Below, piece after piece: positions 1-8,155 of a stretch of DNA of 64,000 nt (position 1 is its first letter; every line of letters starts with the position of its first letter). The stretch comes from Flavobacteriaceae bacterium. GTDB lineage: Bacteria; Bacteroidota; Bacteroidia; Flavobacteriales; Flavobacteriaceae. The translations under genes and the position numbers were made by a program. Under the pieces are notes generated by a model. The model did not search any database and was not told the origin of the DNA. It was given only the letters and a program-made list of their open reading frames with translations. Location: positions 248,001-312,000 of the forward strand of contig JABABD010000040.1 in assembly GCA_014238425.1 (NCBI GenBank), given 5' to 3'.

Positions 1-1479
1 AAAACCATAAGCCAAGAATCCTTCCAATCGCCAGATATCATTTCTTCCAAAATAAGTACGTCCACCAGCACGTAATCGTAGTTTCTCCACTTCATTATAA
101 CCAAAGGTTGAAAAAATTGGTCCGTAATCAAGATTAAGACTAGTGAACTCTATATACCCTGATGATAAAATACTTCCAAGGTTATATAAACGTTGAAATT
201 TCTTTACCGTTTTCAAAGTGTCTAGCATTTTATATACACCCTTTTCGTCTTTGTTCAAGGCTTCTTGTCGATTCTCTTCCCAAAAAGAATCATCCCTATT
301 GTATACATCGGTATCATAATTATAAACGCGCTTGTCGTAGAATTTTGGATCTAATTTCTTATCGAATTCATAATTATCATATAAAGTCGTACGTTTTCCG
401 TAAACACCTCGTGATTTCTCTTTTTTATTCAGAGTAAAATCAGAAAGCATATAGTCTCGTTTCACAAGAAAGACCGAATCATTCAGTACATCAAACTCCT
501 GTTCAATATATATTTCTTTCACCCAATTAATATTGGCGCTTTTACTAGCTTGAAGATTAATTTCTTTGACGGCATAGGTCGAATCATTTACCCAAAAATC
601 ACCTTTAAAAGTCAGCTCATTCTTTCGTCTCGGATAATAAATGATATTATAGCACCATTTATTATCAATAAATGCACTATCAGACAACACATAATTATAT
701 ACACTGACTCCTGTTTTAGATAACGGGCTTGTGAAACTCTTATCAAAAAACTTAAGATAATTGTCATACACGTCATAATCAGAATAGAGATCGTCTACAA
801 AATCAATAATCGTCTGGTTATCGCTAAATCCCGAATTCTTATTGCCTTTTAAATCTTCTTTTTCCTTACCGATGACATTATCACCATATACCTTGGAAAC
901 CGCTTCATTAATGAACATTGGCAAATAGGTCTTTCCTGTAACTCGTGAGGTGTCTACTTCATTAAACACAAACTCCATACCTCGAAACAGTTTGCTTTTT
1001 ATAAGTGCACTATCTATAGTATTAAGGTCGAATTCAACTTTTTCGTATTTATCGTATTCGTATTGCTTGAATCGCTTAAGGCCATTAACACGTTTACGCT
1101 CCCATATTTTCTTCAGGATATCAATAGCTGGATTATTTTTTTTGGATTGTTTTCCTGTATATATAACCACAGTATCTAATTGAGCCGTTTCATCCTTCAA
1201 CGTGACCTTCATATCATAATTGACTTTCTGTGGCAAGTTAATTTCTTGTTTTTCGTAACTCACGAAAGACACAATAATGGTTTCCCATGTTTGGTCAGAT
1301 TCTAGGTAGAATTTTCCGTTCTCATTAGTGATGGTTCCTTCAGAAGACCCTTTAAAAATGACGTTTGCATATGCTACGGGTTCATTTTGAGAATCGAACA
1401 CATAGCCACTGACTTTAGTCTGGGCAAAAACTGAAATAATTCCGAAGAAAAAAAATGCAATAAGTAGTTTACTATTCAT
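1..1479 (-). CDS. DUF5686 family protein with carboxypeptidase-like regulatory domain (partial, C-terminus beyond window)
   Basis: The reading frame is open from an ATG at 1479 down to base 1 (493 codons) and runs off the window, so the C-terminus is missing. Residues 1-20 form a signal peptide ending in VFAQ. The next 70 or so look like a CarboxypepD_reg-like beta-sandwich (SGYVFDSQNEPVAYANV, then GTITNENGKFYL). The rest matches the DUF5686 pattern of Bacteroidota envelope proteins (WERKRVNGLKRFKQYEYDKY). In this family the C-terminal part is thought to form an outer membrane barrel; that part is not seen here. It lies 66 nt downstream of pdhB on the same strand and may be co-transcribed. 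The molecular function is unknown. Confidence 0.85.
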   Translation of the reverse strand, partial: MNSKLLIAFFFFGIISVFAQTKVSGYVFDSQNEPVAYANVIFKGSSEGTITNENGKFYLESDQTWETIIVSFVSYEKQEINLPQKVNYDMKVTLKDETAQLDTVVIYTGKQSKKNNPAIDILKKIWERKRVNGLKRFKQYEYDKYEKVEFDLNTIDSALIKSKLFRGMEFVFNEVDTSRVTGKTYLPMFINEAVSKVYGDNVIGKEKEDLKGNKNSGFSDNQTIIDFVDDLYSDYDVYDNYLKFFDKSFTSPLSKTGVSVYNYVLSDSAFIDNKWCYNIIYYPRRKNELTFKGDFWVNDSTYAVKEINLQASKSANINWVKEIYIEQEFDVLNDSVFLVKRDYMLSDFTLNKKEKSRGVYGKRTTLYDNYEFDKKLDPKFYDKRVYNYDTDVYNRDDSFWEENRQEALNKDEKGVYKMLDTLKTVKKFQRLYNLGSILSSGYIEFTSLNLDYGPIFSTFGYNEVEKLRLRAGGRTYFGRNDIWRLEGFLAYGF

Positions 1480-1545
1480 AAGATAAAAAACTTCATCAAC
1501 AACCGTGCTAATGAAGTTCATCTAACGTAAAAAATTACGTTTTAT

Positions 1546-2523
1546 TTATTTATACATTACTTTTTTTACAGCTTTAATCACATCGCTACTATTAGGTAAC
1601 CATTCCTCTAGTAATACTGGAGAATATGGTGCTGGAGTATCAGCGGTATTTATTTTTATGATAGGTGCATCCAAATAATCGAATGCCTGAGCTTGTACTT
1701 GATATGTGATTTCAGTAGCCACGTTTCCAAACGGCCAAGCTTCTTCAAGAATAACCAATCTATTTGTCTTTTTTACAGATTCTAATATCGCATTATGATC
1801 CATTGGACGTACAGTCCTTAAATCAATGATTTCACAAGAAATTCCTTCTTTTTCTAATTCGTCGGCTGCTTTGTATGCTTCCTTAATGATCTTGCCAAAA
1901 GATACAATAGTGACATCGCTACCAGAACGTTTTATATCTGCCACGCCAATAGGAATTGTATACTCCTCTTCGGGCACTTCTCCTTTATCGCCATACATCT
2001 GTTCAGACTCCATAAAAATAACAGGGTCATCATCTCGAATAGCGGATTTCAACAATCCTTTCGCATCGTACGGGTTTGAAGGAACTATGACTTTTAGTCC
2101 TGGCGTATTTGCAAACCAGTTTTCAAAAGCTTGAGAGTGTGTTGCTCCAAGTTGTCCTGCAGAAGCTGTTGGACCTCTAAAAACGATTGGACATTTAAAC
2201 TGCCCGCCAGACATTTGCCTGATCTTGGCCGCATTGTTTATAATTTGGTCAATCCCTACTAACGAGAAATTAAATGTCATATACTCTACAATAGGCCTAT
2301 TGCCTGTCATGGTAGAACCGATGGCTATGCCGGCAAATCCCAATTCTGCAATCGGTGTATCAATCACACGCTTAGCTCCAAATTCGTCTAGCATTCCTTT
2401 TGAAGCTTTGTAGGCTCCATTATATTCTGCCACTTCTTCACCCATAAGGTATACGGACTCGTCTCTACGCATTTCTTCGCTCATTGCTTGAGCAATAGCT
2501 TCTCTAAATTGAATCGTCTTCAT
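1546..2523 (-). CDS. pdhB: Pyruvate dehydrogenase E1 component, beta subunit
   Basis: The 325-residue protein is full length for E1-beta. It carries the transketolase-like pyrimidine-binding domain (MGEEVAEYNGAYKAS, DTPIAELGFAGIAIG, VEYMTFNF) and a C-terminal transketolase domain (SFGKIIKEA, DLRTVRPMD, EEAWPFGNVATEI). With E1-alpha it decarboxylates pyruvate using thiamine diphosphate and passes the acetyl group to lipoyl-E2. The alpha subunit is not in this window, so the subunits are encoded apart or upstream genes lie elsewhere. It is divergent from etfBA across a 150-nt gap containing a perfect palindrome. Branched-chain 2-oxoacid dehydrogenase E1-beta is the alternative, but the motifs favour PDH. 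Confidence 0.92.
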   Translation of the reverse strand: MKTIQFREAIAQAMSEEMRRDESVYLMGEEVAEYNGAYKASKGMLDEFGAKRVIDTPIAELGFAGIAIGSTMTGNRPIVEYMTFNFSLVGIDQIINNAAKIRQMSGGQFKCPIVFRGPTASAGQLGATHSQAFENWFANTPGLKVIVPSNPYDAKGLLKSAIRDDDPVIFMESEQMYGDKGEVPEEEYTIPIGVADIKRSGSDVTIVSFGKIIKEAYKAADELEKEGISCEIIDLRTVRPMDHNAILESVKKTNRLVILEEAWPFGNVATEITYQVQAQAFDYLDAPIIKINTADTPAPYSPVLLEEWLPNSSDVIKAVKKVMYK

Positions 2524-2590
2524 CTAGTGTCTTGTTAATAACAGGAACAGCAAAAATAGCAATAAAGTGTTCAACAAAAAAAATAAAAAA

Positions 2591-2612
2591 TTTACTATGC
2601 ACGCATAGTAAA
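2591..2612. promoter_or_regulatory. Perfect 22-bp inverted repeat in the pdhB/etfBA divergent intergenic region
   Basis: Arms TTTACTATGC and GCATAGTAAA are exact reverse complements separated by two bases (AC). The site lies 16 bp upstream of a TAnnTTCG box for etfB, so it covers the expected -33 position. This geometry fits a dimeric repressor operator of TetR or MarR type, but the regulator is not encoded nearby. Function is inferred. Confidence 0.6.
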
Positions 2613-2628
2613 TGATAGAAATTTATAT

Positions 2629-2636
2629 TACCTTCG
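2629..2636 (+). promoter_or_regulatory. Putative -7 box (TACCTTCG) for etfBA
   Basis: TACCTTCG fits the Bacteroidota -7 consensus TAnnTT(T/C)G and lies 37 nt upstream of the etfB ATG. The -33 region would fall inside or beside the 2591-2612 palindrome. No clear TTTG is present at -33. Confidence 0.45.
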
Positions 2637-2673
2637 TAAGCTCAAAAAACCAATAAAAATCAAACTTTTATAT

Positions 2674-3420
2674 ATGAAAATTTTAGTGTGTATAAGCCAT
2701 GTACCGGATACGACGTCTAAAATCAATTTTACTGAAGGAGACACGAAATTTGATACTAATGGCGTGCAGTTTGTCATCAATCCTAATGACGAATTTGGTC
2801 TTACAAGAGCCATGTGGTTCAAGGAAAAACAAGCCGCTAGTGTTACTGTAGTAAATGTTGGTGGCCCAGAAACAGAACCAACTTTAAGAAAGGCTCTCGC
2901 TATTGGAGCAGATGGCGCTATTCGTGTCAATGCACATCCAAAAGACGGCACTTTTGTAGCAAAACAACTCGCTAAGGTCATGCAAGATGGTGGCTATGAC
3001 CTCGTAATTGCGGGTCGAGAATCCATTGATTATAATGGCGGAATGGTACCAGGAATGTTAGCGGCGTTAACAAATTCTAATTTTGTAAACACCTGCATCA
3101 ATCTTGAAGTAGATGGTACTAATGCCAAAGCCACTAGAGAAATAGATGGCGGAAAGGAAACTGTTTCTACGAATCTTCCTCTTGTCATTGGTGGGCAAAA
3201 AGGCTTGGTTGAAGAAAGTGAGTTACGCATACCAAATATGAGAGGTATCATGCAAGCGCGCCAAAAACCACTGAATGTTATTGAACCAACAGGAGATAAT
3301 GGAGCAACAAATTCAGTGAAATTTGAAAAGCCAGCTGAAAAAGGCGCAGTTAAATTAGTGTCTGTAGACAATATCGATGAGTTAGTAAGTTTACTTCATA
3401 ACGAAGCCAAGGTTATTTAA
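2674..3420 (+). CDS. etfB: Electron transfer flavoprotein, beta subunit
   Basis: The 248-residue protein has the ETF alpha/beta N-terminal fold: MKILVCISHVPDTTSKI at the start, then FVINPNDEFGLTRA, the adenine nucleotide-binding loop region VIAGRESIDYNGG, and the family segment near IPNMRGIMQARQK. EtfAB is a soluble heterodimer with FAD and AMP that takes electrons from acyl-CoA and related dehydrogenases and passes them to ETF-quinone oxidoreductase. The ATG at 2674 is chosen because it begins the conserved N-terminal strand. etfA follows after 18 nt, so the two form an operon. Confidence 0.95.
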   Translation: MKILVCISHVPDTTSKINFTEGDTKFDTNGVQFVINPNDEFGLTRAMWFKEKQAASVTVVNVGGPETEPTLRKALAIGADGAIRVNAHPKDGTFVAKQLAKVMQDGGYDLVIAGRESIDYNGGMVPGMLAALTNSNFVNTCINLEVDGTNAKATREIDGGKETVSTNLPLVIGGQKGLVEESELRIPNMRGIMQARQKPLNVIEPTGDNGATNSVKFEKPAEKGAVKLVSVDNIDELVSLLHNEAKVI

Positions 3421-3438
3421 TCATATAAAAATAAAAAC

Positions 3439-4401
3439 ATGTCAGTTTTAGTATATACAGAATCCGATAACGGACAATTCAAGAAAGTGGCTTTAGAAGT
3501 TGCTTCATACGCAAAAGCAGTTGCCGATGCATTAGGAACTAGTGTAACAGCCTTAGCAATTAATGCCAATGATACATCTATCTTAGGTAATCATGGAGTT
3601 GATAAAGTGCTTAATGTGTCTAACGAACAACTCAAATCTTTTAATGCAAAAGCGTATGCCGACGTCATAAAGCAAGCAGCTGAAAAAGAAGAAGCTAAAG
3701 TTGTAGTAGTTAGTTCTAGTGCAGATAGCAAATATTTAGCGCCTTTATTAGCGATAAGCCTTAATGCAGGTTATGCGACTAATGTTGTTGAGGCGCCTGC
3801 AAGTACGTCTCCATTTACAGTAAAACGAACAGCCTTTACAAATAAGGCTTTTGAAATGACAGAAATGTCAACAGATGTGAAGTTAATTGGTGTTTCTAAT
3901 AACTCTTTTGGACTTGTGGAAAATTCTGCCAGCGCTTCATCTGAAGAATTTTCGCCATCGATTCCAGATTTTAAAGTAACTATAGAATCTGTTGATAAAG
4001 CAACAGATAAAGTAACTATTGCAGATGCTGAGATTGTTGTTTCTGGTGGACGTGGTCTTAAAGGTCCAGAAAACTGGGGAATGATAGAAGAGCTAGCAGA
4101 TGTCCTAGGTGCCGCAACAGCATGTTCAAAGCCAGTTTCTGACCTAGGTTGGAGACCTCATAGTGAACACGTCGGACAAACTGGAAAACCCGTAGCGTCC
4201 AATCTTTATATTGCAATTGGAATTTCTGGGGCCATACAGCATTTAGCAGGAATCAATGCCTCAAAAGTCAAAGTTGTTATCAATACAGATCCTGAAGCAC
4301 CTTTCTTTAAAGCTGCAGATTATGGCGTTGTTGGCGATGCTTTTGAAGTCGTACCAACACTTATTCAAAAATTGAAAGAATTTAAAGCACAAAACGCATA
4401 A
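3439..4401 (+). CDS. etfA: Electron transfer flavoprotein, alpha subunit
   Basis: The 320-residue protein has the ETF N-terminal domain (VLVYTESDNGQFKKVALEV) and the C-terminal FAD-binding domain with its signature run: VVSGGRGLKGPENW, then SDLGWRPHSEHVGQTG, YIAIGISGAIQHLAG and INTDPEAPFFKAADYGVVGD. These bind FAD in the EtfAB heterodimer. The length is normal. It sits 18 nt behind etfB and is followed by a hairpin terminator, so etfBA appears to be a two-gene transcription unit, presumably feeding electrons from beta-oxidation into the quinone pool. Confidence 0.95.
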   Translation: MSVLVYTESDNGQFKKVALEVASYAKAVADALGTSVTALAINANDTSILGNHGVDKVLNVSNEQLKSFNAKAYADVIKQAAEKEEAKVVVVSSSADSKYLAPLLAISLNAGYATNVVEAPASTSPFTVKRTAFTNKAFEMTEMSTDVKLIGVSNNSFGLVENSASASSEEFSPSIPDFKVTIESVDKATDKVTIADAEIVVSGGRGLKGPENWGMIEELADVLGAATACSKPVSDLGWRPHSEHVGQTGKPVASNLYIAIGISGAIQHLAGINASKVKVVINTDPEAPFFKAADYGVVGDAFEVVPTLIQKLKEFKAQNA

Positions 4402-4425
4402 ATTTTTTAACTTGTAATATTAAAG

Positions 4426-4467
4426 GGCTGTTTAAGTTTGGTAAAGTCCTAATTTAAACAGTCTTTT
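4426..4467 (+). terminator. Rho-independent terminator after etfBA
   Basis: A stem of about 10 bp (GGCTGTTTAA paired with TTTAAACAGTC, one wobble) with a 20-nt loop is followed by TTTTG. It ends 13 nt before the ATG of the next gene. Confidence 0.6.
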
Positions 4468-4480
4468 GTATTCTAATTAT

Positions 4481-5098
4481 ATGAGTTTAGTACGCCTTAA
4501 CATAAAGGGAATTTCCTACAGCCAAACCCAAAATGGTGCATATGCACTTATCCTTAATGAAGTGGATGGTGATCGTAAACTCCCCATTGTTATTGGTGCT
4601 TTTGAAGCTCAATCTATTGCAATAGCTTTGGAAAAGGAAATAAAACCGCCTAGACCTTTAACTCACGATTTATTCAAGAATTTTTCTGACCGATTTGATA
4701 TTGTTGTTAAGCAAGTCATCATTCATAAATTAGTCGATGGGGTTTTTTATTCAAGCTTGATTTGTGAGCGTGACAAAATAGAAGAGATCATTGACGCTCG
4801 TACCAGTGATGCCATTGCTTTAGCTTTACGTTTTGATGCGCCAATCTTCACCTATAAGAATATCCTGGATAAAGCAGGTATTTACTTAAAGGTAAACCCT
4901 AAAAAAGAAGGCGAAGAAACACCTGATGATAGTATTCTAGTTGATGATTTAATTGCTGAGGAAGTAGAAACGGGAGGTGCGTCCTTGAATTATAAAGCCA
5001 AAACCTTAGAAGAGCTTCATAAACTTCTTAACGAAGCCGTCGCTAATGAAGATTATGAGACTGCAGCAAACATTAGGGACGAAATATCTAAACGCTAA
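4481..5098 (+). CDS. Bifunctional nuclease (DUF151) family protein with C-terminal UVR motif
   Basis: The start is taken at the ATG 4481 (MSLVRLNIKGISYSQTQ) rather than an in-frame TTG 15 nt upstream. That gives 205 residues. Residues about 1-135 form the DUF151 fold (GAYALILNEVDGDRKLPIVIGAFEAQSIAIALE, and RTSDAIALALRFDAPIFT). The family has reported DNase/RNase activity in some members. The last 35 residues form a UvrB/UvrC-type UVR motif (LEELHKLLNEAVANEDYETAA), usually a short helical hairpin for protein-protein contact. The combination is common in Bacteroidota. It is followed by a nucleoside transporter after 14 nt, which would suit a nucleic-acid scavenging role, but this is inference. 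Confidence 0.85.
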   Translation: MSLVRLNIKGISYSQTQNGAYALILNEVDGDRKLPIVIGAFEAQSIAIALEKEIKPPRPLTHDLFKNFSDRFDIVVKQVIIHKLVDGVFYSSLICERDKIEEIIDARTSDAIALALRFDAPIFTYKNILDKAGIYLKVNPKKEGEETPDDSILVDDLIAEEVETGGASLNYKAKTLEELHKLLNEAVANEDYETAANIRDEISKR

Positions 5099-5112
5099 GC
5101 AAACTTTACTTT

Positions 5113-6834
5113 ATGAAGAATTTTCTACTAGCTATTGCCACTGTTTTTTTTGTGACATCAATAACTATAGCGCAAAGCATAGAAAAAACATGGACGTTCG
5201 ACGTCATTGAAAATACAAGAACGGAGAATCAACTACCCATTAATACTTCAAAAGATTTCTTGACTCTAGATAAGGGACAGTTCTCTTATGAATTAGAAGC
5301 TAAAAGCGACCTTAGAGCCACCGGTGATTATATCTATCAGAACAACTTATTGGTCTTTTATTACAACCAACCTAACGATACGATAAGGCACTATAAAATC
5401 ACTGAACTAACGGATTCGACACTCGTATTTACAGAGAAAGAAGTAACCTTCAAATTCAGAACTCCTAATGATTCTGAAGAGATAGTTGCAGACAGTACTG
5501 CATCCATAACCGACACCACTATCCCAAGCCAGGGATTTTCAACAAATAGTATATGGCGTGGTGTTCTTGGGATGATAACATTAATTTTTATTGCCTTTTT
5601 GTTTAGTAGCAATCGAAAAGCAATCAACTGGAAAGTTGTAGGTATTGGACTAGCGTTCCAGTTAATCATAGCCATTGGCGTCTTAAAAGTTGGATTTATA
5701 AAATCTATCTTTGAATTTATTGGAGGCTTATTTGTTAGCGTGCTTGACTATACAAGAGCAGGAAGTAAATTCTTATTTGAGGGACTTGTAGTCGATATGG
5801 ACACTTTTGGTTTCATTTTTGCTTTCCAAGTACTTCCAACGATTATATTCTTTTCTGCCTTAACATCCCTTTTGTTTTATTTAGGAATTATTCAAAAAGT
5901 AGTTAAAGCCATGGCTTGGTTATTAAGTAAAGCCTTAAAAATATCAGGAGCAGAAAGTTTAAGTGTTGCTGGTAATATCTTCTTAGGGCAAACTGAAGCG
6001 CCATTATTAATCAAGGCCTACCTAGAAAAGATGAACAAGTCAGAAATGCTCTTGGTCATGATTGGTGGTATGGCGACTGTCGCAGGTGCTGTATTAGCAG
6101 CCTATATCGGTTTTCTTGGTGGTGATGATCCTGTCTTAAGATTGTTTTACGCTAAGCACCTATTAGCAGCATCAGTCATGGCAGCTCCAGGCGCTATTGT
6201 TATTTCAAAAATATTGTACCCACAGACAGAAGAGGTCAATACGGATGTTAAAGTATCGCAGGACAAAATTGGATCCAATATTCTTGATGCAATTGCTAAC
6301 GGAACGACAGAAGGCTTAAGACTAGCAGTTAATGTAGGCGCTATGCTATTGGTATTCGTAGCGTTTATTGCCATGATGAATGGCATATTAGGTTGGGTTG
6401 GCGATGTTACTTCTCTTAATACAACTATTGCCCAAAACACACCTTATAAAGAGTTGTCTTTAGAGCTCATTCTAGGATATGCCTTTGCCCCTCTAATGTG
6501 GTTAATTGGTGTTGCCAAGGAAGACATGGCTCTAATGGGTCAACTTTTAGGCATAAAATTAGCAGCAAGTGAGTTTATTGGCTATATACAACTAGCAGAT
6601 TTAAAAAATGCGGCAAATGCCACACACCTACAATACGAAAAGTCTATTATCATGGCTACATATATGCTTTGTGGGTTTGCCAATTTTGCATCTATCGGCA
6701 TTCAAATTGGTGGGATTGGATCATTGGCTCCTGGTCAGCGCAAAACTTTATCTAAATTCGGGATGAAAGCACTTCTTGGTGGTACCATCGCCTCACTTAT
6801 TTCAGCTACTATTGCTGGAGCAATAATCGGTTAG
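5113..6834 (+). CDS. Sodium-dependent nucleoside transporter (CNT/NupC family) with an extra N-terminal secreted domain
   Basis: The 573-residue protein is longer than the usual 400-residue CNT. Residues 1-20 look like a signal peptide (ending TIAQ). Residues about 22-130 form a beta-rich, lipocalin-like domain (KTWTFDVIEN, FLTLDKGQFSYELEA, DTIRHYKITELTDSTLVF). From about 147 the CNT core follows: first membrane helices, the gate domain (ALTSLLFYLGIIQKVVKAMAW), GQTEAPLLIKAYLEKM and the C-terminal part with GFANFASIGIQIGGIGSLAP. CNT proteins import nucleosides with sodium. The role of the N-terminal domain is unknown; it would face the periplasm. Confidence 0.88.
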   Translation: MKNFLLAIATVFFVTSITIAQSIEKTWTFDVIENTRTENQLPINTSKDFLTLDKGQFSYELEAKSDLRATGDYIYQNNLLVFYYNQPNDTIRHYKITELTDSTLVFTEKEVTFKFRTPNDSEEIVADSTASITDTTIPSQGFSTNSIWRGVLGMITLIFIAFLFSSNRKAINWKVVGIGLAFQLIIAIGVLKVGFIKSIFEFIGGLFVSVLDYTRAGSKFLFEGLVVDMDTFGFIFAFQVLPTIIFFSALTSLLFYLGIIQKVVKAMAWLLSKALKISGAESLSVAGNIFLGQTEAPLLIKAYLEKMNKSEMLLVMIGGMATVAGAVLAAYIGFLGGDDPVLRLFYAKHLLAASVMAAPGAIVISKILYPQTEEVNTDVKVSQDKIGSNILDAIANGTTEGLRLAVNVGAMLLVFVAFIAMMNGILGWVGDVTSLNTTIAQNTPYKELSLELILGYAFAPLMWLIGVAKEDMALMGQLLGIKLAASEFIGYIQLADLKNAANATHLQYEKSIIMATYMLCGFANFASIGIQIGGIGSLAPGQRKTLSKFGMKALLGGTIASLISATIAGAIIG

Positions 6835-6840
6835 GTCAAC

Positions 6841-7124
6841 TTCCTGCGAAAGCAGGAATCTTATAGTTAATATGAATAATGTTTAAGTGATAAGACGTCA
6901 TTTCGAGTGAAATTCTGAAAGAATTTATTATCGAGAAGTGCATTTAATCTATGAATTTTCTTGTTTTCAATATACCAAATCTATGATTTGGCACTCTAAC
7001 TGACGAAAATTTCTTATCCGTTAATAACTTTTTAATACAATTTGGAATATCTTATCCATAGATATGATGCTTTATTTTTACTTTCGTAAAATCTAATTAA
7101 AAGAGATTCCTGCCTTCGCAGGAA
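6841..7124. repeat. Cluster of intergenic palindromic repeats between the nucleoside transporter and thyA
   Basis: This 295-nt gap has no ORF. It contains TTCCTGCGAAAGCAGGAA (6841-6858, 7-bp arms), a degenerate copy of the TTTCGAG...TCGAGAAG element (about 6896-6938), and a second 7-bp-arm palindrome TTCCTGCCTTCGCAGGAA (7107-7124). The outer two share the same arms and differ in the loop. Elements of this type are common between genes in Flavobacteriaceae. A TAnnTTCG box (TACTTTCG, 7079-7086) probably drives thyA from within the cluster, placing the last palindrome in the thyA 5' leader. Confidence 0.7.
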
Positions 7125-7129
7125 ATTAT

Positions 7130-7954
7130 ATGAAACAATATCACGACTTAGTAAAGCACGTTTTAGAGCAAGGAAACGAGAAAGGAGATCGCACTGGCAC
7201 TGGGACAAAAAGTGTGTTCGGTCACCAAATGCGATTCGATTTAAGTAAAGGTTTTCCTATGGTCACTACTAAGAAACTACACTTAAAATCAATTGTTTAT
7301 GAGTTACTCTGGTTCTTAAAAGGAGATACTAACATTGATTATCTAACAGAAAATGGAGTTCGTATCTGGAACGAATGGGCAGATGAAAATGGTGATTTAG
7401 GTCCTGTTTATGGACACCAATGGCGTAATTGGAATAGCGATGAGATCGATCAGATAAAAGAAGTTATAGACACCTTAAAGAACAACCCAAATAGTAGACG
7501 TATGTTAGTGTCTGCATGGAACCCTTCAGTATTACCCGATACGTCAAAATCTTTTTCAGATAATGTGGCTAATGGTAAAGCAGCATTACCTCCCTGTCAT
7601 GCGTTCTTTCAATTTTATGTTGCTGATGGAAAGCTGTCATGTCAATTATATCAACGTAGCGCAGACATATTTTTAGGAGTCCCTTTTAATATTGCTTCTT
7701 ATGCATTGTTCACAATGATGATGGCACAGGTTTGTGGATACGAAGCTGGAGATTTCATCCATACATTTGGTGATGCACATATCTATAATAATCATTTGGA
7801 GCAATTGGAGTTACAGCTTTCTAGAGAACCAAGAGAGCTTCCAAAAATGGTTTTAAATCCAAATATTAAAGATATTTTCGATTTTGATTTCGAAGATTTC
7901 ACTTTAGTAGATTACAACCCGCATCCGCATATTAAAGGTGTTGTTGCCGTTTAA
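7130..7954 (+). CDS. thyA: Thymidylate synthase
   Basis: The 274-residue protein is a complete Thy[11 protein letters not shown]-like start ([16 protein letters not shown]), RWRNW-type region ([13 protein letters not shown]), the catalytic cysteine in [13 protein letters not shown], the folate/dUMP contacts [24 protein letters not shown], and DAHIYNNH near the end. It methylates dUMP to dTMP with methylene-tetrahydrofolate and releases dihydrofolate. The DHFR-containing gene starts only a few nucleotides downstream, so the pair would close the folate cycle. A 7-bp hairpin ends five bases before the ATG. Confidence 0.97.
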   Translation: MKQYHDLVKHVLEQGNEKGDRTGTGTKSVFGHQMRFDLSKGFPMVTTKKLHLKSIVYELLWFLKGDTNIDYLTENGVRIWNEWADENGDLGPVYGHQWRNWNSDEIDQIKEVIDTLKNNPNSRRMLVSAWNPSVLPDTSKSFSDNVANGKAALPPCHAFFQFYVADGKLSCQLYQRSADIFLGVPFNIASYALFTMMMAQVCGYEAGDFIHTFGDAHIYNNHLEQLELQLSREPRELPKMVLNPNIKDIFDFDFEDFTLVDYNPHPHIKGVVAV

Positions 7955-7963
7955 TTAGTAATT

Positions 7964-8155
7964 ATGTTCGGAAGCAAGAAAAACAAACCACAAATAGATC
8001 AAGAGCAATTGGAACTCATCCAAAATGCTCAAGGTCGCATCAAACAAAAAAAAACGTTTGTACTACCACTTTGTAGTGTTCTTAGTTGGAGCTGTTTTCT
8101 TGATTATTGCCAATACCGTTTTGGGTATTGGAAAAGAATTTCAAATCTTTGGTAA
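7964..8155 (+). CDS. N-terminal part of the 2TM-DHFR protein, out of frame with the rest (frameshift at A9 run)
   Basis: This frame starts with ATG 9 nt after thyA and encodes MFGSKKNKPQIDQEQLELI, then NAQGRIKQKK, a typical beginning for a Flavobacteriaceae 2TM-domain protein. At a run of nine A residues (8046-8054) the frame switches to a non-conserved tail (TFVLPLCSVLSW) and ends at 8155. The expected continuation (RLYYHFVVFLVGAVF) is in the +1-offset frame of the following ORF. Removing one A, giving A8, restores a continuous protein. The shift may be a real mutation, transcriptional slippage, or a base-calling error in the homopolymer. Confidence 0.7.
   Translation: MFGSKKNKPQIDQEQLELIQNAQGRIKQKKTFVLPLCSVLSWSCFLDYCQYRFGYWKRISNLW

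Noticed and set aside
950-1183. Plus-strand ORF of 77 codons at 950-1183 and a 91-codon one at 162-437
   Set aside because: Both are antisense shadows of the long open DUF5686 frame (1479 to 1), which has a signal peptide and family motifs.
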